Shown here piece by piece: positions 10,337 through 21,170 of a stretch of DNA of 64,000 bases. Within the stretch, counting starts at the first letter, position 1. Each line of letters opens with the position of its first letter. The notes beneath the pieces are model-generated. The model had not been told where the DNA came from and searched no databases. It was given only the letters and a program-made list of their open reading frames with translations. The stretch comes from Takifugu bimaculatus (taxonomy: Eukaryota > Chordata > Actinopteri > Tetraodontiformes > Tetraodontidae), in contig CP034976.1 of the NCBI GenBank assembly GCA_004026145.2, forward strand, positions 13,211,887-13,275,886. The letters are read 5' to 3'. A program made the translations under genes and the position numbers.

Positions 10337-13300
10337 ATGGCAACAAGCAGCGCGATCGTCGTCCTTTTCATCGCCACCGGTACGTTAACCACAAAAGAAA
10401 GATTAATCGTAGTCGTTGTTGAGAGCGGATGGTTTTAACCCGACTGTGCCGTCTCCGTCCTCTGCAGCTCTTTCTGCCCCTGTGCGAGGTAAGACCATGT
10501 GCACCGCCGCTTCTTATGTAATTCTTGTACTCATCAATTATAGATTGAGTCTTTCCAGGCCGTGGATGTTTGCACACCCGTTCTGTTCCTTCTAAAATCC
10601 ACCTGCAGATGAGTTCGTCACCTTGTTCTACGGGGAGGATTTTCACATCACCCTGCCCTCCCTCCAGCTGGAGGTCACATTCCGGAACACATCCGCCCCG
10701 AGGTTGGGGGAAGTGACTCTGATGCGGGGCGGGGTTGTGCTCAGCAGCCGGGCCCGGGTCAACGCCTACCAGAGCCACCTGGTTATCGATGCGGTGACGG
10801 AGGGAGACGAGGGCATTTACACCATTAAAAATCCAGATAAGCCCGAAGACGTCAGGCGCAAGGTGCTTGTGGTCAGAGGTACGGGAAGAATTCAGGACTC
10901 ATTTTCATTTCAAATCAGCAAATTTGTTAAACATTCGTGCTCTTACAACGTGTCCTCCCAAAAGCTTAACAAACATCTCTGTTTACGAGGTTAAACACCC
11001 ACCTGCTGGGGATCGACCCCATGTTGTTTGTTTGTTAAGATCCCTTTAGCTTTTCCAACCTAGCGGCTGTTCTTCCTGAGTTCGACTCCATTTTCATGTA
11101 ACGACATCATAATACACACGCGTTGCAACACACACTCCCAAACCAGTTCCCCTTTACAAGTGTTCCGTCAGCTCATAGATCTATACAAGCCTGAGCGCAC
11201 GTGTTCTGGGACAACACAATCAGTACCACAAAGCTGCCCCATTTACATCTGTCAACTTCTAGAAGTGGGCTGATGTGGAGCGCATGAGGCGGCAGCGTGT
11301 TCAGAGGAGGTGAAGATGTGCACGAGCGTGCTAGATGTGCCAGGCGCTAATTAAGCAGCCGTCCAGTCCGTCCCAGCCCTCTGTCCTCCCCCCTCCCTGC
11401 TGTTTCCTGTCTTTAGATTGTCTTTTTCTTACCCCCACCCTCTCATCTCTGCCTTCTGCGCCTCCCTTGAAGGCACTTTCCCGTCCGCTACCGTTGCACT
11501 TGCTGTTCCCACTTCTCCAACAACAAATCATTCACCGCCCTGCATTTCCTTTCCAGACTGCTCCAACGAGCAAAACATTAAATACGGGGGGGACTTCCGT
11601 ATTATGCTGACGGGGGTGAACTCTCCTATCACCCTGGAGTACAGGCCCATTGCTGTGGAGGCCAACCAGACATTTAGGTACGGTTTGGTGCTCATTTATC
11701 CCGAGGGAGTCTCTGAGGCCTTCTCTAGTGTCGTGTATCGCCGCTCACTCTGAATGCAACTGCGTTCTCCCTCCTACAGGCCTGCTCTGGTGCTGCTAAC
11801 CAGCACAAACATGTCCAGGGAGGGCTACCAGGGTCGAATCAGTGTCAGCGGAGGCCATGTCACCCTCAGAGCCGTCACAGGCGCCGACGAGGGCAGCTAC
11901 ACTGTCAGGGACGCGGACGGCAAAATCAAAATCAAATTGTGTCTCAACGTCAGAGGTGAGAGACGACGAGGCACCTCGCTTTGCCCGTTCCGTGCTTGAC
12001 CCAGTTTACCCAAGCAGGAGCGCCTCTCTGTCAGGATGTTGTTGTTGCTATTTCCCTTTGAGTGCTGGCGCTCTTCTTGTCGGCCATAATGGCTTTTTAA
12101 AGGCCCAGATGTTAATGGGCCTGAGCAGGATAATGCATTTTAGATGATCCGCGGGACTGCGAAGGAGCTTGTGATGGACGCCGTTCCCTCCATGTGCGGC
12201 TGTGTTGCAGAGCACCAGAACTTTGTGAAACTGCCAAATGGGGAAAAATTGAAGATCGATCTGATACTCAACAGCTCCCTGATCCGCCTGTACTACAGCC
12301 CGGACAGAGACCCCTCGCCCCGTCTGCTGCTGGACAAGGGAGCACTGACAAGTGCAAGTGGAGCCTCTTGATTAGATTATATATTCAATATTGAGCTCGT
12401 TCAATATTTGGGTGCTAAATGATCATCTTTTCCCACCGCACTAATATTCCTTAAAAGGTGTTGTTTTGTTTGCAGGCCCCAGCTGAGCTTGGCTTTGAGG
12501 ACCGTCTCTCTATGGAGGATTCACTGATGGTTTTGGATCAAGTCAGGGCTGCTGATGCAGGCCAGTTTATAATTACCGACATACTGGGTTTCACTGTCTC
12601 CAGCATCCACCTGGAAATACAGCGTAAGGGCTGGCGCGTGTGCACGGAGAGCGGCTCTGCGGTCTCCCTCTCTTCAGGCTGCTGCAGCAAACTGCTGTAA
12701 TTTAAACACGTTAATGAAGGTCAGCTGAATTATTTATTGTCCTGTTTTTGTCCCCCGTCTCGCCTCTGTGAAGCGTACAAGCTGGAGACGCTGTACGTGA
12801 CCATCATCGCCTTGTTGGGCCTGCTGGTTTTCCTCCTGCTGGTGTGTCTGCTGTCCTGCCTGATCAAAGTGAAGAAGAGGGCCAAGAGGGCCGCAGCTCT
12901 GGAGAAGATCGCTCAAAATGCCGGAAAGGAGAACGAAGGCGAGGCCTTCAGACAGGTCAGAGGGGCCAGCGACCACGTCCCGGCGATGCCGACGCCCCTC
13001 CCATCGCCCCTCGGTGGCTGACCGTCGGTTTTTGCATCCGTCTCCACAGGTGGTCAAGAACATCACCAAGCTCAGCGAGCACTCCCAAGCCGAAAACACA
13101 GAGAAGTCCCAGAGCACCGAGGTGGATATTAAAGTAAGATGCTGTGATGGAGCCAGTGATGGAAGCGTGTCTGTGATGAAGTCTTAACCATGTCTGTTTT
13201 TTATGCTGCTTTCTGCGTTCAGACAGCCGCAGATTTTTCAGAACGCTGCTGCTAGAGCCCCCGCTAACGTCAACAAAGCGGATGACATCGGTCCAGGTCC

Positions 13301-14524
13301 ATGTTTTGCGGCGGCTCCCCGTGTGCTCAGGACTCGTTTCTGTTGTTTTTATGCTGTTGTTGGGTTTGTTTTAAAGCGCTGGATGATTGGGAATCCAAAT
13401 CCACGTCTGATCTGCTGCTCTGTCATGAATTATCCAGACCTCTCGGGCCTTCTGGGACAGGTGGAGACAAAAATAAACCTGGAGATGCAGCAGTTGTTGT
13501 CATATCAGCAAAGTCGTGTTACATCTCTATACTTAGGTGCTCTTTGCACGTATCTGTTGCAAACTCCCAGAAAACTCGATGGATGATCCAACCCTCAGCT
13601 CGTTTGAATTTACGTTTAATGTGCATCTCTTTGTGGAGGTATTCAGTCCAGTATTTTACCTTTGAGAGAGTTTATTTGCGTCTTGCACTGCAATGCACCC
13701 TGACTTTAATTCTCCTGTTTTATTCAATTTCAGCTTATTATCTTTGTTATTTTACCCTGTTCAAATCACACTGGTCTGTCCCTGTTATATCCCCTTTATA
13801 TTATCATTGGCTTGGCTTAATGGGATTTGTCATACTAATTAAATATCAACCGTCTGTTTTGATTCAGGGTCTGGAGGTTTCTTCTAAGGAGGTTGGGGTC
13901 AATAATCTGGAGACCAGCGACTCTGGTGTTGGGTTTAACACTGCCCTCCCCCTGGACACTGACACTGATGCCCCTGATCCGATCTCTGAGTCTGCAGCGG
14001 TAACGATCTCTGTGGCCCCTGAAACCAAATCCGGTCCCCCGTCTGCCAGCACGTCCACGCCCAGCGCTCCACCATCTACAGAGATCAAGCTCACACCTGA
14101 GAAAACCCGCGATCAGCCAGAGGAAGCACATTTGGATGTCTCTAAACCAGCGGATGATAAGCTCAGCCCTGTCCCGAGCCCCGAACCCAAAGCTGCTCCC
14201 AGTCCAGCTGATCCAAAAGCTGCACCCAGCCCGAGCCCTGAGCCACTAAAGGCTGCGCCTGTTCCCACTGCACCAACACCCGAGAGCACCCTGACTCCAC
14301 CGCCCGAGTCCCCCAAACCATCTACCCCAGAGCCGATCACCAACGGTACTCCTGAATCTGGCCTGGATAGCAAACGAAGCCCGGATCACCTCGACGCCAC
14401 TGGTAGTCCTGCCCTGAAATCAGCTCCCCCTAAAACTCCTGAGTTGGAGCTGAAAGTCAGCGGAACTGGAGTAGAGGCCTCCAAAGACGGCGCTCTGGCT
14501 GAGGAGTCATCCGCCACCACCTGA
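10337..14524 (+). CDS. Type I membrane protein with three cysteine-poor Ig-like domains
   Basis: Not recognised by name. Twelve coding exons fit splice phases: 10337-10379, 10468-10488, 10609-10878, 11557-11677, 11780-11955, 12211-12351, 12476-12623, 12774-12955, 13050-13133, 13227-13290, 13377-13460 and 13868-14524, giving about 662 residues. Order: signal peptide (MATSSAIVVLFIAT), three V-like Ig domains (about 22-112, 113-210, 211-306), a transmembrane helix (about 312-336, LYVTIIALLGLLVFLLLV), a basic stop-transfer KVKKRAKR, then a tail of over 300 residues with SDSGVGF and many Pro/Ala/Ser/Glu repeats. Each Ig domain keeps the D-x-G-x-Y/F signature (DEGIYTI, DEGSYTV, DAGQFII) but lacks the Cys that normally follows the Tyr. 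Exon 12476-12623 and the last exon each need one base removed to keep phase. The last two exon joins are the least certain. Likely a cell-surface adhesion or immune-type receptor. Confidence 0.75.
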
Positions 14525-15915
14525 AAAGTCTGAAGATACCAAAGAAAATCCCACAGATTCTGGGCATTTACCACCACTGTAGAGAACCCCCCCCCCCCCC
14601 TCAACCAAACAAGGAAGGAACCACCTGAACTGGATCGAGGACGTAAGGCTGTCAGATCTAACGCCTGAACTCAATTTTACCTTTATAAAATTTGGCATTT
14701 ACACACTGACGCGTCCGGAGCAAAAAGACAAACAAAACTAATTTTTTTTAGTACCATAACTCTTCACCAAAAACCATCAGCCTGGAAAATCTAACGTTTC
14801 CTACAACATTCTCGGAGACGAGAAGACAATTAGAGAGGTTTACAACAGTAAATTCCAGAATCAAAATGATTTATGTAGCATTAATAGCCTCCTCCAGGTT
14901 CCATGGCTCCTCTAAGATGTGTGTTTACAGTCTGCGCATGGTTCCTAGCTCCATATAGAACCCCCCCACAGCTCGCATGCCATCGCCCAAGGTCAGTGCG
15001 GATGCAGCCAATAATGATAAAGGCAGGAGTTGTCCAGCCTGACCCTTCTCCCCCCATGGATGCATGCTCCTCCTTCTGCATGTGGATCAAACAGATAGCA
15101 TGAAGCTTTCAGCGAGCGTCGCTCCGCATTTGAAAATGTTATTTGTTTAATCGCTCTCGGACAGCTAATCTTTGGATTCTGTAGGCAGGTGTTACGCGTG
15201 TCCCCGGAGCCCGCCGACTTTTAACGGAAGCGTGTTTCAGCGGCTTAGCAGAGCGCAAACATTTGGCTTTGGTGAGTTCTGTGACCTTGAGACGTCCTTT
15301 ACTCCAGTTTCACCACATCCTCGTCCCTTTCTAACCATCTTACATCTTGAGCCTTGAACCTCAATTAGACATTAAACAGATTTTATTTTCATCTCTATAT
15401 AAACATATTTGCTCTGAAATATATCTGGATGCCTTTGTTAAATACATGACCGAATCTGGCCTGGACAGGTTTTTTAAAGAAGCCAACTATGTTATTTAAA
15501 ATCCTTTTAACAAGTTTCTATCTAATGATGAGTAAAAGAGGAAAATTGTTTGCGGTAGATCTGAGACCAACTGGCTTTTATTGGCAGATTTTGACAATAA
15601 TACACTTTTTCATCAATTAACGCCAAAAGATATGCCATCGCTCTAATAAGCCATATGCCAAAGTAAATCGAAATGTCAAACTTGTTTTAAAAATATGTAG
15701 CAAAAAAAGTCAAATATGACATTTTGTTATATAACTTATTATAATCTGACACTGCGTCATTTTTAGCCTACATCTGTGGAGGAACTCACACACACACACA
15801 CACACACACAATATTCAACACTTATTCCAGCCTTGTAAATACTGCATGTGTTCTCCATTGTAACCTCTTAATGCTGAATGTTACTTGTGGGTAAAATAGA
15901 TGTTGTATTATACTA

Positions 15916-15921
15916 AATAAA
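15916..15921 (+). terminator. Polyadenylation signal candidate (AATAAA)
   Basis: Perfect AATAAA about 1.4 kb after the Ig-like gene stop codon. Confidence 0.4.
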
Positions 15922-16112
15922 GATGTGAACTGATTAAAATTTCTCACAACTATTAATTCTGAAATGTCAAATGCTAAAAACATAGACGCCTATACTCTCC
16001 GAGCACTAATACTCGCCTACTAATATTCACTAAAACCAACACTGTACAAATGTATGGACGCTCTGTCGTAGTTGGTCTGACCGGGTGTTTGCTGTTGTCG
16101 CCTTTCTGTCGC

Positions 16113-16145
16113 TTCTGATTCTGATTCTGATTCTGATTCTGATTC
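16113..16145. repeat. Hexanucleotide (TTCTGA)n tandem repeat
   Basis: About five tandem copies of TTCTGA in presumed UTR sequence. Confidence 0.9.
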
Positions 16146-17153
16146 CCACCCCGGTAGTTGGACATCGTATGAAAACGAAGCTTCGACCGCTGCATGTCCC
16201 GCAAGTTTCAGCGTCCTATTATGTCTTGTGTCCGTGAGCAGACGCGTGCCTGGGGTATCTGTGTTTACGTGCGTGTGCCTGTGATGCGCAAACTGTCAGT
16301 GTGATTTATGACTGTTTGTTCACGCTTCCCCCGTCTGTTGTAAAGTCGTCATGTGCCTGCTTGAATCATCTCGCTGTGCGGAGCTTAAAAAAAAAAAAGC
16401 GCTGTGGTGAAACCATCAGTGTTGTAACGGATTGTGTAGTTTTGAGGTACACAAGTGACCCCCTGGCTTGTCTCCTGTTTTGTTTAGTGCCTATTAAACT
16501 GTAATTAGTTGCTCCTCATGGGACGTTCTTTCTGGTTTAATATGAAAACTGGCAGTTTGACCAGCAGAGTGACGCACCTGGCTGCTCTGTATCCTAGTAG
16601 TGTGTAGAAGATGTGTGGTATATTGCATAGAATTCATGCAAATGGCTTCCTAGATGGTGCTGAGCATAGAGAATGTTGAGCATGCTCTTCTTCTATATGA
16701 GGGGTCCCCCCCCGTTTCATTAACTAAAGCACAGTTTTGTCAATACAAGATTCTACTGGAGATAGAAAACTGCAGGCTGCAGTCATGAGGAATGTTAAAG
16801 CAGTTTATTGTAAATTGCCCATGATTGTAATATTAAGCCAAAACAGAGTAATTGGGACGGGAGAAACATCAGATTTGTGCAGTAGACGGGAGAAGCTCCC
16901 AGTTTCCCAGCATCTCAAAGACAATGGTTCAAATGGGGCTGGAGGCCATGCCAGTTTCTGCTTCATACTCAGCTCTGACTGCACACACCACTTTTAATAC
17001 CACTGGCACACGTGATCCTGTTTACTTCCACTGGTCCGGCCTTACTGTGGTTCACCTGTTCTCTCTGTAGCCCCTTTTTGCACAACTCTTCGCACCGATG
17101 TTTTGTAAAAGAGAAACCTTTTCTTTGTTTGATTTCATGTCCAGCAGAATACT

Positions 17154-17159
17154 AATAAA
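17154..17159 (+). terminator. Polyadenylation signal candidate (AATAAA)
   Basis: Perfect AATAAA that could end a longer form of the Ig-like gene's transcript, before the convergent SPRY gene. Confidence 0.35.
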
Positions 17160-17668
17160 GAAGAGATAATGACTTTAGTGGTCCTCTTGTCTTTGCTGAG
17201 CTGTTCTCCGGGTAACAAACTTGCTGAAGGACAGTTCTGTCTCCGAGCTGTCCAGTGCGTCTCCAGTGTGTCTTCATTAATGTCAGCCGTCATTTGTGTG
17301 GCGTGTCAGATGCCGCTGCCTCGCCCTCCGGCCCCGACGCGCCGCTAATCCCGCTGCTTGGTTTCGAGCTTCCAAGACCTCACCAGGGGCACGTGGTGGC
17401 GGAGCAGGAAACAGATATTTATAAACAAGCCAAAGGTCACATGACAGAGCTGTTTACGCCTGCGTTGGACCCCGCAGCTCCCGTCTAGCTGCAAGAGACA
17501 ACTTCCCTTTTTCCTTTTCCTAAATGAAGCTCTTTTCAGAGGGGTGGATAGAACCTGTGTTAAACATTTTAAAATCTGCCTGATTGTTGAAGTAATAGTT
17601 TTAAAAATTGCATGCTTGTTCATTTGAAAATGACTTGTAAGGGAAGCAACATCTGGCTGTGAGCCGGG

Positions 17669-19676
17669 TCATAACGAGGGCTTGAAGATGTTAATTGCAG
17701 CCGTGTTCCTCCCGTCGTCTGTGTCACACGGGTTATAATACGGGAACAGAGGAACCGTGAACGTTCCCATCGTGAAAGTGTAGATTGGTGACATGGTGAC
17801 GGCATTATAGAAAGACACCTCCTCCTTTTCACAATCTAAGAACACGCCGATGCGGACCAGCCGGGCAGACACGGTCACCTTCATGGGCTGTGGGTCGGTG
17901 CAGGCCAGGATAGAGCCCCCCTTCAGGGCCAGAGTCCAGAAGCCACTGGAGGTGCCTGTAGATGCCATCTCCCCTCTCGGGACGTCTTCTCTAGCCACGC
18001 CCAGCCTCCACGCCGTCTTTCCCCCCACCTCCACCTCCCAGTAGTGCCTGCCTGTGCTGAAGCCCTGATGGCCGAACACGCAGTAATAATAATGGAACCT
18101 TCGCGGGTTGGCCGGGCAGGCCTGAACATCCTTATCTGCTTCAAACCACACAGAATCGCAGCATTCAGAGAAAGACAGGGTTGGGTGGGCGGTGTCGGGG
18201 TCAAAGGTCACTGGTGTGATATCTGTAAGTGGAAATAAGTAGATAAAGTGAAGACTTAGTTCCCCATATACTGTGTGTGTCTGTGATAGACATATATATG
18301 TGTCTACACACACACACATACACATATATATCTAAAGATGAACATACTTGGGTAAAGGCAGCCTTTCATGTGCTTCCAGATCCTGTACTGGATGGGCCCC
18401 ACAAACTGTCCCGAGCGCACCTCTGTGTCCACCTTAGCTGGAGGGACAAAATGAACCCCAGACCTGATTAGACAAAACGGGGTTCAGAAGGGGGGGGGTG
18501 AAGACGGACAGCCCAGGACAAGGATTCTCTACTAAACGTGCACGACAACAGGCTCAGGAGATGAAGAGAAAATAACAGTGATCTTTCCTGATGAAAATAC
18601 GCCTACCTTTTTAGGAGATCTTGGATATCCTGCAATAATATAACAGAATTTATTTACTTATACTGGCTCAAATAACTTCCAGATGGACCTGAACACTGTC
18701 TTCAGGTTCTGTGTTTTCTAATAGACCCAACAGGGCGATTTTCATGAGCCACAAATGAGGTAAGTGATGTTTGTGCCGGGTGAAGGGAAGTGCTGGTGGC
18801 GACCTTGGCTACAAACACAGACCTCTGGGGTTCAGCACAGTTGCTCCACATGCACCACACACTCTCTGCTGTGTACCGCAGTAAAGCCGGAGTTATACTG
18901 AAGTTATACTGAATAGATTAAAGCCAGTAAACATCTAATAGCTAATGAACATGCAACCGAGTCTAGTTTTTCCTCACTTTGAGCAGTTTAGGACTGTCCT
19001 CCTCACAAAGTTTGCTGTTGAGCACCGTGATGGCTCTCTCCAGGTCTTTCCCTTGTGCCGCTATCTTCCTCTCTCTCTGCTTCAGCAGCTTCACCTGTTT
19101 CTGCTCCTCCCTCCTCAAGCGTTCCAGGTCTTTACACTCCTCCTCTTCCAGGAAACGGTGGAGGTTCTGAAACTCCGCTTTGATCTCTCGTTCCAGGGCA
19201 TCAAAATGGCTCTGGGGGAAATGTACCTCCGTTCATACACCGATCATCCTGTGTGACTCAAAGGCATTAAACTGCAGTACCTCCACGTCCACTGACTCTG
19301 CGTACGTCTCCCTCTGGGCTTCTCTGCACAATTCTACCTCATGCTTTGATTCTTCTAATAGCTTGGATGAGCTTTTCCTGCAACACAAAAATGCACACAG
19401 ACTGACTGAGGACAAGCTGAAGGGAAACAAGCAAGAGGAACAGGAGAGTTACTCATTCTAAAACCCTGAAACTGGTAGAGACATTATGGGAGATGTCCTG
19501 TACATTCAATCAGTTTGTTGCTGCTTCATATTAAATTGTCTGATGGAAACTGTTTAAAAAATGGAGCTTACCTTTTGATCAGGGAGAAGCTGTTGTTTAC
19601 AATTGGTGTTGATATCGTTTTTGTAGCTTTGGAACATTCCAGTTGTACAAAACTAAAACTCGTAAAGATCCCAAAT
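17669..19676 (-). CDS. TRIM-like coiled-coil and PRY/SPRY (B30.2) protein, no RING or B-box seen
   Basis: Exons in transcript order: 19676-19572 (doubtful), 19377-19281, 19211-18978 (exactly 234 bases), 18629-18607 (23 bases), 18437-18348 and 18222-17669 (stop at 17669). The 234- and 23-base exons are the classic TRIM coiled-coil layout. The 234-base exon starts SHFDALEREIKAEFQ and is strongly heptad-like. The last exon carries PRY (FDPDTAHPTLSFSE) and SPRY motifs (FSTGRHYWEVEVGG, WRLGV, GFWTLAL, RIGVFLDCEKEEVSFYN), so the B30.2 ligand-binding module is intact. Upstream to 21050 I find no zinc-binding Cys/His pattern for RING or B-box, so either those exons are lost or this is a RING-less paralogue. 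Exon 18437-18348 has one base too many for phase and meets a stop if read literally. TRIM genes also cluster near MDC1 in mammals. Confidence 0.75.
18889..18912. repeat. Short direct repeat
   Basis: Two adjacent copies of AGTTATACTGA within an intron of the SPRY gene. Confidence 0.7.
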
Positions 19677-21074
19677 CTTTAGAAGGAAATGTCCCACATG
19701 GTCTAGGGTGCAAAAGAAGAGACAGAGTGAAGAACATTAGAGAACGAGAGACAGAAAGAGAGAGGGGGGAGGATACATGGCACACAATCAACAAAATGCA
19801 CAATGAAAACTCATCACACTGAATAAAACAAGGTCATACGGTACATTCAAGGTGAATATTAACGAGAGAACGTCAGTGATAAATAGCAGTCCAGAATATG
19901 TGCACCCATTAAAGGAAGTTGTCAGGCTGCACATGACAGAAGCCATTAAAGCTGGTTGGCTGACTGGTAGCAGCGATTTATGGAGGCAGCAGACACATAA
20001 GCGTCTATTTCTGTCTGCTAGTGTCTTTGGAAGGAAAGGTGAACAGAAGCAGTTAGTCACAGAGGAAATAAAATGAGCGGCACATAATGCATGCTTATTT
20101 TTGTTATTTTGTTCATCGCGTCAGTGGGAGGTGGACGGAGAATCTCTGTCTTTCTGGGGGTTACTGAAGGAATTCTGTCCTGCTTTTTCTGAGGTCTGAA
20201 TGTTGTGCTATGCTGGTTTAGAAATGAATGTCAGCATCTTACCTCACAGCTACAATTCTGTTATATAGATTCATTAATGTAAAGAAATAAAAATCTTCCC
20301 TTCCCCTCTGTGACTCCTTTAACGCACGCAGACACACACAAACAATACAGGTGCACAGCAACACCATTACTCTTCTGGGCAAATGTCCTTCATCTATAAT
20401 TCATGGCCACGTCCTGGCAAGTGACTGCTGGGCTGCTCTTGAACTGCATCTCAGGGCGATACAGTATGCGGCAGGTGAAAGAGGACACAGGCAGGAAAGT
20501 GCACAACAATTTCTCACTGATGAACAAAGCAGTGGAATTCTGTTGGCTCACATAATCCTTGCGGTTCGTAATGTCTTATTTTAAAAATATGAGAAGAAAA
20601 ATTTGCTCTATTCAGTACAAATTCTGTAAATCTATTTCTTGAAATTATTGTGTTAAATGTCTTTTTCCAAAATGCATTTAAACCAAAGGTGGATAATTAC
20701 AGCAAATGAAGCCAAAATGTCTATCTATGCATTATCAGGATTGTACTGTATAATGACTATTATGACCTAAGATGTTCTAGGTAGGGGAAAGAGAAAATGT
20801 GTGAAGTGGGAATTCACTTAACGTAACGTAATTTTAACGTAAGCAGAAAGCATTTAACTCATTGTTAGCAATTATTTCAATTAGACAGTTTCTATTGTTT
20901 AAGATTTATTTGTATTTATTTAATTTTGGACATGTATAAAATTGCAAAAGACCATTAATATATGGAAAAAATGTTACAAAATATCTATAGAATATAGAGA
21001 AGAAAGAGTGGGAGGAAGTAATTTTATGCTCAATGTGAAGGTGGTTGACGAGCCCGCGCAGTAAACCCTCCCAA
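19677..21074. other. Intergenic stretch between the SPRY gene and ino80e
   Basis: A/T-rich sequence with no frame resembling a protein. I searched both strands for Cys/His patterns that might supply the SPRY gene's missing RING or B-box and saw none. No transposon could be assigned. Confidence 0.5.
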
Positions 21075-21090
21075 CCAGCAGGTGGCGCCA
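21075..21090 (+). promoter_or_regulatory. CTCF-like motif upstream of ino80e
   Basis: CCAGCAGGTGGCGCCA closely fits the vertebrate CTCF core consensus (CCASYAGRGGGCRS form). It lies about 100 bases before the ino80e first exon, where CTCF sites often occur. The motif is seen; binding is inferred. Confidence 0.5.
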
Positions 21091-21170
21091 GTAATAACTA
21101 AAACCGAAGAAGAAGAGAGAAACGGCGACGTACGACGCAGGAAAATGACTTCATTGTCGTAAACAAGGAT

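Larger units (their letters stand above)
14525..17175 (+). other. Probable 3' UTR and downstream region of the Ig-like gene
   Basis: No coding exon is visible. AATAAA signals at 15916-15921 and 17154-17159 could each end the Ig-like gene's transcript. A (CA)n tract lies at about 15789-15810 and a short hexamer array of TTCTGA units at about 16113-16145. The next gene runs toward this region from the other strand. Confidence 0.5.

Noticed and set aside
13301..13867. Single 407-codon frame from 13301 to 14524
   Set aside because: Its first 190 codons run through intron sequence. The coding part begins at the acceptor before 13868.
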